Positions 24,835 through 30,963 of a DNA stretch of 30,963 bases are shown piece by piece (the stretch's first letter is position 1; each line of letters opens with the position of its first letter). This stretch comes from Bacteroidales bacterium UBA3143 (GTDB lineage Bacteria; Bacteroidota; Bacteroidia; Bacteroidales; Dysgonomonadaceae), in the NCBI GenBank assembly GCA_002364735.1, contig DEZB01000018.1, positions 1-30,963 of the forward strand. The letters are read 5' to 3'. The notes below the pieces were generated by a model. It did no database searches. It saw only the letters and a list, made by a program, of their open reading frames with translations, and was not told where the DNA came from. Position numbers and translations under genes: made by a program.

Positions 24835-25742
24835 TTTCTTCCCTTTTCTTTCTCTTTCACAATAAACTTCTCCAACAATATATCAGGACGATACGACATT
24901 TTTGCTTTTCGCAACGATGGATACCCCATATCCTCTTCGCGGTTTATGTATTTAAACTCTGAGGCTTCGTTCAATACAAACTGTTGATTAATAATGGGGT
25001 AAGCCCCTTGAATATGAGCAAAAGCTTTTTCTACGTGTACAATAAATGTATCTTCATTCAACTGCGCACCCATTGAAAACGCAATAATCTCACCATCTAC
25101 TTCAATAGCTCCACCTCTTAGATTAAGAGCTTCAAAATTATCTAAGTATAAAGAAGTAGATTTGAAATCCAAGTCTAATGACTCGTCCGATGACTCTCTG
25201 TTTATATCATACCATTTTTGCAGCATATCTTTACACCTTGCAGTTTCCCATGGATTTTTTGTTATCGAGATGTATTTATAATTACTGTGCTGTGCAGTAA
25301 ATCGATTTATATGGTTGCGTTTGCTTTGAAGTTTCTTGCCAGAGAGATTAATCAACTTCTCAGATGTATATATATAATCGTAAACAGCACGTTGTCTTAT
25401 ATATTCGAAGCGTCGTGGCATTGCGGCTTCAATCTCCTCTCTCATAGCCTGAGTCACACCAGACATTTCAAACTTGATGGGACATCCACATTCATCCACC
25501 AATTCTTCAATAGCAGATGCAAGATTACCTTTGCCGAAAGGAGTTAAATAAGAACAACCACCTCTATCACTGGTAAACTTAACAAGTAAAAAATCTCGCC
25601 ATTCGGCAAATTGTGTTTTATATTTGTGTGCCCATCCATACAAGTTTGAAAAGCAACTTTCGGAAGCACGATAAGGATTATTTATAAGGTATTTATCTAT
25701 AATTGGTTTATCTGCTAATTCTATATCTCTGAATTCTATCAT
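24831..25742 (-). CDS. DUF2156 / LPG-synthase C-terminal-like acyltransferase-fold protein
   Basis: This 303-residue protein resembles the phosphatidylglycerol lysyltransferase C-terminal domain (DUF2156, PF09924), a tandem GNAT-like fold. Landmarks are the early DKYLINNPYRASESCFSNLYGWAHKY, the middle LQSKRNHINRF and KWYDINRES, and late NREEDMGYPSLRKAKMSYRPD, which carries the family's NLREDMG-like motif. It lacks the membrane helices of MprF, so it is a soluble form. Lysyl-lipid synthesis from aminoacyl-tRNA is established for MprF, but soluble members are mostly uncharacterised. The downstream GNAT gene overlaps its stop by four bases, and trpS lies about 210 bp upstream on the same strand. 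Confidence 0.82.
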   Translation of the reverse strand: MIEFRDIELADKPIIDKYLINNPYRASESCFSNLYGWAHKYKTQFAEWRDFLLVKFTSDRGGCSYLTPFGKGNLASAIEELVDECGCPIKFEMSGVTQAMREEIEAAMPRRFEYIRQRAVYDYIYTSEKLINLSGKKLQSKRNHINRFTAQHSNYKYISITKNPWETARCKDMLQKWYDINRESSDESLDLDFKSTSLYLDNFEALNLRGGAIEVDGEIIAFSMGAQLNEDTFIVHVEKAFAHIQGAYPIINQQFVLNEASEFKYINREEDMGYPSLRKAKMSYRPDILLEKFIVKEKEKGRK

Positions 25743-25952
25743 ATAAAATAATTTAGTTATCTCTTGTGTTAATTAAAGAGTTGAATGGCATTGTCAGTTA
25801 CTAACAAAGCATTTTAGATTGTTATATAAGAATAAATTATGATGAAAGAACAACCAAACGTGATGAATGTTTACACTCAGCCAATTTGTGTCATTTAAAT
25901 AATCATAAAGTTAATCTTTTATTGAAGATCAATTATCAATTAAAGGGGTTGT

Positions 25953-26942
25953 CTAAAAGCCTTTAAAACCCATAATCTCTCGTACATCCCTTATAGTTTT
26001 GGATGCACTTTCGCGGGCTTGTTCCGCACCCTCACGGGCCACTTTTCTCAAGTATTCAGTATCATTTTCCAATACTATAATACGCTCCCGAATGGGAGAC
26101 GTAACAGCAATAATATCTGTTGCCAATTGCTTCTTCATATCTCCATAACGCATTTCACAGGCATTCCACTTTTCTTCGTAGTGAGCAATTACTTCGTCAG
26201 TAGATACAACACGCATAATTGTAAATAGATTTTCTATGTAATCAGGTTTAACAGAATTGGGCTCTGTAGGACCAGAATCTGTTAGCGCACGTTTCACTTT
26301 CTTTTCTATTTCCTTGGGGCTGTCAGCAAGATATATGCAATTTCCTTCCGATTTACCCATCTTTCCACTACCATCCAATCCAGGAATTTTTATAAGCTCT
26401 TGTCCAAAGTTATAGGCTACAGGTTCTTTAAAATATTCTACATTATAGAAATTATTGAAACGTCTGGCAAATCGTCGTGTCATTTCCAAATGCTGCTCTT
26501 GATCTTTTCCTACTGGCACTTTGTCAGCATTATGAATCATAATATCTGCAGCCATCAATGTTGGGTATGTCAATAGTCCAGCATTCACATTTTCTGGTTG
26601 TTTACGTGCTTTTTCTTTAAATGAAACAGTCTTTGCCAACTCACCCATATATACATGCATATTTAAATATAGATAAAGTTCACTTATCTCTGGCACATCA
26701 CTTTGAACGTATATTACAGACTTTTCTGGATCTATACCTGCCGCAAGATAATTTACAAGCACATTTTTCACATTCTCGTGCAACATTGCTGGGTCGGGAT
26801 GAGTGGTTAGTGAATGCAAATCTGCAATAAAGAAGAAGCACTTGTTCTCTTCTTGCATTTTTATGAAATTTTGCAGTGCCCCATAATAATTACCCAAGTG
26901 CAAATTCCCTGTTGATCTAATTCCGCTAAGTACAATATCCAT
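25953..26942 (-). CDS. trpS: Tryptophanyl-tRNA synthetase
   Basis: This 329-residue class I aminoacyl-tRNA synthetase charges tRNA-Trp with tryptophan. The HIGH-like motif is H15-L-G-N in TGNLHLGNYYG. The KMSKS-like motif is K194-M-G-K-S198, with Gly replacing the first Ser. VGKDQEQHLEMTRRFARRFN and ADIMIHNADKVPVG are typical TrpRS segments. The reading frame is open 13 codons upstream to 26981, but that extension would start upstream of the -7 element at 26966-26973, so the ATG at 26942 is preferred. The gene reads away from the sdhCAB operon. Confidence 0.96.
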   Translation of the reverse strand: MDIVLSGIRSTGNLHLGNYYGALQNFIKMQEENKCFFFIADLHSLTTHPDPAMLHENVKNVLVNYLAAGIDPEKSVIYVQSDVPEISELYLYLNMHVYMGELAKTVSFKEKARKQPENVNAGLLTYPTLMAADIMIHNADKVPVGKDQEQHLEMTRRFARRFNNFYNVEYFKEPVAYNFGQELIKIPGLDGSGKMGKSEGNCIYLADSPKEIEKKVKRALTDSGPTEPNSVKPDYIENLFTIMRVVSTDEVIAHYEEKWNACEMRYGDMKKQLATDIIAVTSPIRERIIVLENDTEYLRKVAREGAEQARESASKTIRDVREIMGFKGF

Positions 26943-26965
26943 GATTCTATATTTTTTTTGAATCA

Positions 26966-26973
26966 CAAAGATA
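26966..26973 (-). promoter_or_regulatory. -7 element of the trpS promoter
   Basis: Plus-strand CAAAGATA reads TATCTTTG on the minus strand, an exact TAnnTTTG match, 23 nt before the trpS ATG. A TTG (plus CAA at 26999-27001) lies 25 nt further upstream, somewhat beyond the usual spacing. Confidence 0.5.
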
Positions 26974-27129
26974 GCAAACAATTACATAAATATAAAAGCA
27001 ACTCTTTATATTTTAATATTGGGGCGAATGCTATTTTAGCGTTCATTAAAGCTAAATTGGAACTGATTTAAATAACGCAAATTAGAGAAATATTTCCGTA
27101 AATAATTCTTTTCTGATGTTTAAAAAGAC

Positions 27130-27148
27130 TATTTTTGCATGAATTCAT
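27130..27148 (+). promoter_or_regulatory. -7 element of the sdhCAB promoter with adjacent palindrome
   Basis: TATTTTTG (27130-27137) matches TAnnTTTG exactly and would give a leader of about 110 nt. One base downstream lies the perfect 10-bp palindrome ATGAATTCAT (27139-27148), which covers the expected start site and could be a small operator. The -33 element is unclear. Confidence 0.45.
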
Positions 27149-27253
27149 ATTATATAGAAAACGCATACAGTATTACATTTTTAGTTTAAGTACTTATTCG
27201 TTTCAAAAAGACTGAAATAACTATTATCCTTTATAAATTTAAAACAAAACTTT

Positions 27254-27910
27254 ATGCATTGGCTAATTAATTCTTCCATCGGCCGAAAATTCATCATGAG
27301 TATTTCCGGCTTATTTTTAATCCTATTCTTGATATTTCATATGTCAATGAATTTGGTGTTAGTGTTCTCTCCAGCGGCTTACGATCAAGTCACCCATTTC
27401 TTAGGAGCAAACTGGTACGCTATTGTAGGAACGCTTGTCTTAGCAGCTGGCTTTATTGTCCATATTCTGTATGCAACAATTCTTACGCTACAAAACAGAA
27501 AAGCAAGAGGCAGCGACAGATATGCAGTTTCAAACACGAAAGATGCATCATGGTCTTCAAAGAATATGTATGTGTTAGGATTCGTTGTATTGGCTTTTTT
27601 AGTGTTGCACATGATTCAATTTTGGTATCAAATGCAATATAAAGAACTCGTTGGTATGGAACTTCAATATACAAGTAGCGCACAGTTTGTAATAGATGTA
27701 TTTAAACAACCCCTTTATGTAGGAGTATACTTAGTTGCATTTGTTGCTCTTTGGTTCCACTTAACCCATGGTTTTTGGAGTGCTCTTCACTCAGTTGGAT
27801 GGAACAATAAAGTATGGATGAAACGTTTACAAACTATTTCATACGTTGTTGCTACTATCATTATAGCAGGTTTTGCATTTATACCTGTTTTCATTTACTT
27901 TTATTACTAA
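27254..27910 (+). CDS. sdhC: Succinate dehydrogenase/fumarate reductase cytochrome b subunit
   Basis: This 218-residue type-B membrane anchor of complex II has five transmembrane helices (about 14-38, 54-79, 105-125, 153-177 and 189-217). Four histidines in helices are suited to bind two hemes b: H29, H70, H119, and H169 or H172. Type-B single-subunit anchors occur with menaquinone-linked enzymes and often carry out fumarate reduction. It passes electrons between the menaquinone pool and the FeS subunit. First gene of the operon; sdhA starts 60 bp after its stop. The ATG is preceded by A-rich sequence, not a Shine-Dalgarno, as usual for Bacteroidetes. Confidence 0.95.
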   Translation: MHWLINSSIGRKFIMSISGLFLILFLIFHMSMNLVLVFSPAAYDQVTHFLGANWYAIVGTLVLAAGFIVHILYATILTLQNRKARGSDRYAVSNTKDASWSSKNMYVLGFVVLAFLVLHMIQFWYQMQYKELVGMELQYTSSAQFVIDVFKQPLYVGVYLVAFVALWFHLTHGFWSALHSVGWNNKVWMKRLQTISYVVATIIIAGFAFIPVFIYFYY

Positions 27911-27970
27911 TGTACTAAGCACATTAAAATAAAAAATGATTATTTTACCTATTAAGAAAAATTTTGAATA

Positions 27971-29914
27971 ATGAATAAAATAGATCCAAAAATACCGGCT
28001 GGACCTCTCGCCGAAAAATGGTCAAATTATAAAAGCAATCAGAAGTTAGTAAATCCCGCCAACAAGCGTCGTTTAGATGTAATTGTTGTTGGTACAGGTC
28101 TTGCAGGTGCATCAGCAGCAGCATCACTTGGTGAATTAGGTTTTAAAGTACACAACTTCTGCATCCAAGACTCACCCCGACGTGCTCATTCTATTGCAGC
28201 TCAAGGTGGAATCAATGCTGCAAAAAACTATCAAAATGATGGTGACTCGGTTTATCGTTTGTTTTATGACACCATCAAAGGTGGTGACTACCGTGCACGC
28301 GAAGCTAACGTATATCGTTTAGCTGAAGTTTCAAATAAAATTATTGATCAATGTGTTGCTCAAGGGGTTCCTTTTGCGCGTGAATATGGAGGCTTGCTGG
28401 ACAACCGTTCATTTGGTGGAGCTCAAGTTTCACGTACTTTTTATGCTCGAGGACAAACTGGTCAGCAACTACTATTGGGTGCATACTCAGCATTGAGTCG
28501 TGCTGTTGAGAAAAAACAAGTAATGTTGCATACTCGTTATGAGATGGTTGATTTAGTGTTGATCGATGGCCGTGCACGCGGAATTATTGCTCGAAATCTT
28601 ATCACAGGAAAATTAGAACGCTTTGCTGCTCATGCAGTAGTTATTGCTACAGGTGGTTACGGAAACACATTCTTTCTTTCTACAATGGCCATGACTTCAA
28701 ATGGATCAGCTGCTTGGCAGTGCTACAAAAAAGGCGCCATGTTTGGCAATCCTGGAATGGCACAAATTCACCCAACATGTATACCAGTTCACGGTGAAAC
28801 ACAGTCTAAACTAACTTTGATGTCCGAATCATTGCGTAACGATGGTCGTATATGGGTGCCAAAGAAAAAAGAAGATGCTGTTGCTATTCGCGAGGGGAAA
28901 TTAAAGCCTACTGAGATAAAAGAAGAAGATAGAGATTACTATTTGGAACGAAGATATCCCGCATTTGGTAATTTAGTGCCCCGTGATGTTGCATCACGTG
29001 CGGCTAAAGAGCGTTGCGATGCTGGCTATGGAGTTGGAACAACTGGATTAGCTGTTTACTTAGACTTTGAAGACGCTATTAAACGCTTAGGCAAAGATGT
29101 TGTAGAAGCACGATATGGTAACCTTTTCCAAATGTATGAAAAGATTATAGACCACAATCCTTACGAAACTCCAATGATGATTTTCCCTGCTATTCACTAT
29201 ACGATGGGTGGAATTTGGGTTGATTATGATTTGATGAGTACTATTCCTGGTTTGTTTGCAATTGGCGAAGCCAACTTCTCCGACCACGGAGCCAACAGAT
29301 TAGGGGCATCAGCTTTAATGCAAGGCTTAGCCGATGGATACTTTGTATTGCCTTACACTATTCAAAACTACTTAGCTGATCAAATTAATGTGCCACGTTT
29401 TAACACAGATCGTCCTGAGTTTGAGAAAGCCGAAAAAGGTATTGAAGAACGTATTCAAAAACTGATGAATATAAAAGGGAAACACTCTGTTGACTACTTC
29501 CACAAAAAACTGGGTAACATTATGTGGGACAATGTTGGAATGGGCAGAGAGGCTGAAGGCCTTAAAAAAGCAGTGAAAGAAATTGATGCTTTGAAAAAAG
29601 AGTTTTGGTCTGATTTGCGCATTCTTGGCGTTGCAGATACAACAAACCAAGAGTTAGAGAAAGCTTTACGCTTAGCTGACTATTTTGAAATAGGTCAATT
29701 AATGGCACGCGATGCATTGGACAGAGAAGAATCTTGTGGTGGACACTTTAGATTGGAACACCAAACTGAAGAAGGAGAAGCCCTCCGTCATGATGATGAG
29801 TTTGCTTATGTTTCTTGCTGGGAATATATGGGCGAGGAAAAAGAACCTGTCATGTATAAAGAACCGTTAGATTATGAATTCATCGTTCGCGAACAACGAA
29901 ACTACAAATCGTAA
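27971..29914 (+). CDS. sdhA: Succinate dehydrogenase/fumarate reductase flavoprotein subunit
   Basis: This 647-residue catalytic subunit of complex II interconverts succinate and fumarate. Landmarks are the FAD-binding VIVVGTGLAGASAA near residue 36-49, the covalent flavin-linking H73 in RAHSIAAQGG, and IHPTCIPVHGETQSKL near 265. FPAIHYTMGGIW near 404 and GLFAIGEANFSDHGANRLG near 425 follow. The C-terminal FRLEHQTEEGEALRHDDEF is the helical capping end. The long 640-plus residue form matches the type-B enzymes of Bacteroidota and related groups. sdhB starts 14 bp after its stop. The direction (fumarate reduction or succinate oxidation) cannot be read from sequence. Confidence 0.97.
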   Translation: MNKIDPKIPAGPLAEKWSNYKSNQKLVNPANKRRLDVIVVGTGLAGASAAASLGELGFKVHNFCIQDSPRRAHSIAAQGGINAAKNYQNDGDSVYRLFYDTIKGGDYRAREANVYRLAEVSNKIIDQCVAQGVPFAREYGGLLDNRSFGGAQVSRTFYARGQTGQQLLLGAYSALSRAVEKKQVMLHTRYEMVDLVLIDGRARGIIARNLITGKLERFAAHAVVIATGGYGNTFFLSTMAMTSNGSAAWQCYKKGAMFGNPGMAQIHPTCIPVHGETQSKLTLMSESLRNDGRIWVPKKKEDAVAIREGKLKPTEIKEEDRDYYLERRYPAFGNLVPRDVASRAAKERCDAGYGVGTTGLAVYLDFEDAIKRLGKDVVEARYGNLFQMYEKIIDHNPYETPMMIFPAIHYTMGGIWVDYDLMSTIPGLFAIGEANFSDHGANRLGASALMQGLADGYFVLPYTIQNYLADQINVPRFNTDRPEFEKAEKGIEERIQKLMNIKGKHSVDYFHKKLGNIMWDNVGMGREAEGLKKAVKEIDALKKEFWSDLRILGVADTTNQELEKALRLADYFEIGQLMARDALDREESCGGHFRLEHQTEEGEALRHDDEFAYVSCWEYMGEEKEPVMYKEPLDYEFIVREQRNYKS

Positions 29915-29928
29915 ATAAATAAACAATC

Positions 29929-30684
29929 ATGGATATAGATATAAATATTAAAGTTAAAGTTTGGCGTCAAAAAGGTCCAAAAGATAAAGGCTTTTTCGAA
30001 ACACATGCACTAAAAAATATTTCTCAAGGAAACTCATTCCTTGAGATGATGGATATACTTAACGAGCAACTCATCAACGAAGGTAAAGAACCTGTAGTTT
30101 TTGATCACGATTGTCGTGAAGGTATTTGTGGAATATGCAGTTTGTACATTGATGGATATCCACACGGACCAGATGAAGACATCACTACTTGCCAGTTGCA
30201 CATGCGAAAATTTAACGAAGGTGACACTATCACAATTGAACCTTGGCGCTCGGCGGGTTTCCCTGTTATAAAAGATTTGATGGTAGATCGTACAGCTTTC
30301 GATAAAATAATTCAAGCTGGAGGATACGTATCAGTTAATACTGGTGGTGCACCCGATGCTAACTCAATACCAATTCCAAGATACAACTCAGAAGCAGCAA
30401 TGGACGCAGCAGCTTGTATTGGATGTGGCGCTTGTGTTGCAGCATGTAAAAATGGTTCAGCTATGCTATTTGTTTCAGCTAAAGTAACTCAATTGGCTTT
30501 ACTTCCACAAGGAAGAGCAGAAGCTATGAAGCGCGCTAAATCAATGGTAGCAAGAATGGATGAACTTGGATTTGGCAACTGTACCAACACAGGAGCTTGT
30601 GAAGTAGAATGCCCTAAGAATATCTCAATTACCAATATTGCACGTCTTAATTATGAGTTTTTGAATGCAAAAATAAGAGACTAA
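29929..30684 (+). CDS. sdhB: Succinate dehydrogenase/fumarate reductase iron-sulfur subunit
   Basis: This 251-residue electron-transfer subunit has three Fe-S centres. The [2Fe-2S] plant-type ferredoxin cysteines are C62, C67, C70 and C88. The C-terminal cluster cysteines are C163, C166, C169 and C173 (CIGCGACVAAC) and C218, C224 and C228 (CTNTGACEVEC), which together ligate the [4Fe-4S] and [3Fe-4S] centres. All expected ligand positions are filled. It is the last gene of the operon, followed after 38 bp by a strong intrinsic terminator at 30723-30759. Confidence 0.97.
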   Translation: MDIDINIKVKVWRQKGPKDKGFFETHALKNISQGNSFLEMMDILNEQLINEGKEPVVFDHDCREGICGICSLYIDGYPHGPDEDITTCQLHMRKFNEGDTITIEPWRSAGFPVIKDLMVDRTAFDKIIQAGGYVSVNTGGAPDANSIPIPRYNSEAAMDAAACIGCGACVAACKNGSAMLFVSAKVTQLALLPQGRAEAMKRAKSMVARMDELGFGNCTNTGACEVECPKNISITNIARLNYEFLNAKIRD

Positions 30685-30722
30685 GCTTTTATATAAGAAA
30701 AGAATAATATAATTCTAAATTA

Positions 30723-30759
30723 CGGCACTGACTATTTAAATGGTTAGTGCCGTTTTTTT
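30723..30759 (+). terminator. Intrinsic terminator of the sdhCAB operon
   Basis: CGGCACTGAC (30723-30732) pairs with GTTAGTGCCG (30743-30752), with one G-T wobble, around a 10-nt loop. Seven T residues follow directly (30753-30759). Confidence 0.9.
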
Positions 30760-30885
30760 ATTAAATAGTAAGAGGATACAGAATATTTTCTGGTAATAAA
30801 TAAAACAGAACCTTTTTAGTGTCATTAGCCACTTATTTTATTTATTATTATTGGTTAAAAGAGTGGAACTTGAAACCTTATCTGT

Positions 30886-30893
30886 TACATTTG
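30886..30893 (+). promoter_or_regulatory. -7-like element near the right edge
   Basis: TACATTTG matches TAnnTTTG exactly, about 70 nt before the window end and downstream of the sdh terminator. It may drive a gene beyond the edge. The final bases contain only a 6-codon ATG frame, so no gene can be called. No -33 TTG at standard spacing is visible. Confidence 0.3.
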
Positions 30894-30963
30894 TTGTTAT
30901 ATTAATTTACAGGGTACTAATGTTTAACTAAAACAAAAATGAATATGAAACCTCCATGATTTA

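Larger units (their letters stand above)
26943..27253. other. 311-bp divergent intergenic region of trpS and sdhC
   Basis: AT-rich spacer without an ORF of note. It holds the trpS -7 element (26966-26973, minus) and the sdhC -7 element (27130-27137, plus) followed by a small palindrome. I see no tRNA, T-box or other recognised riboswitch. Confidence 0.6.

Noticed and set aside
26943..26981. 13-residue N-terminal extension of trpS
   Set aside because: TrpRS normally starts just before the HIGH-like motif, and the extension would start upstream of the -7 element.
1..30963. CRISPR array, insertion sequence, prophage or defence island
   Set aside because: No regularly spaced direct repeats, transposase, integrase, phage or toxin-antitoxin genes were found; nearly all genes are recognisable chromosomal functions.

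Overview
The window is a chromosomal segment of a low-GC bacterium (roughly mid-30s % GC by eye, not counted) that looks like Bacteroidota, most likely order Bacteroidales. The reasons are: promoters of the Bacteroidetes type (TAnnTTTG at -7, with TTG/TTTG about 20 nt upstream) in front of many genes; almost no Shine-Dalgarno sequences; a type-B succinate dehydrogenase/fumarate reductase in the order C-A-B; and typical Bacteroidales proteins such as a GNAT-nitrilase fusion, a PglF/FlaA1-like dehydratase, PF05426 alginate-lyase-family and GH51 enzymes. The family or genus cannot be fixed from this sequence.

Layout. A leftward promoter at the left edge (13-44) serves a gene outside the window. 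Next is an MsbA-like ABC exporter (+, 282-2114), which faces a nucleotide-sugar 4,6-dehydratase (-, 2272-4188) across a bidirectional terminator. A compact leftward cluster nadC - dCMP deaminase - S41 peptidase - 5-formyl-THF cyclo-ligase (7809 to 4293) begins at a promoter divergent from rlmH (+). A GNAT/nitrilase fusion (-) follows, then a 955-bp region without a convincing gene. From 10959 the plus strand carries a PF05426 lyase-like lipoprotein, a secreted alpha/beta hydrolase and a 61-residue two-helix membrane protein. An AlkD-like repair protein (-) shares its stop-codon bases with the latter. The plus strand then carries dipeptidase E, NhaA, RsmA/KsgA, CorA, a GH51 arabinofuranosidase, and a glycerate kinase/GntP permease pair. 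On the minus strand follow a secreted metallophosphoesterase, a translationally coupled DUF2156/GNAT pair, and tryptophanyl-tRNA synthetase. The window ends with the complete sdhC-sdhA-sdhB operon (+), a strong intrinsic terminator and a promoter-like site pointing out of the window.

How the genes fit together. Three groups have a clear joint logic. SdhCAB is a menaquinone-linked respiratory complex. Glycerate kinase plus GntP permease looks like uptake and phosphorylation of glycerate or a related sugar acid. The nadC cluster collects nucleotide and cofactor housekeeping genes. The two carbohydrate-active enzymes are not in a classical polysaccharide utilisation locus, because no SusC/SusD pair is nearby.

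I found no CRISPR array, insertion sequence, phage gene, tRNA, rRNA or toxin/defence module. Most of the window is conserved chromosomal housekeeping DNA. The less explained parts are the 61-residue membrane protein with a palindrome over its promoter, a possible 29-codon membrane micro-ORF, the long leader region before the lyase gene, and the DUF2156/GNAT pair beside trpS.
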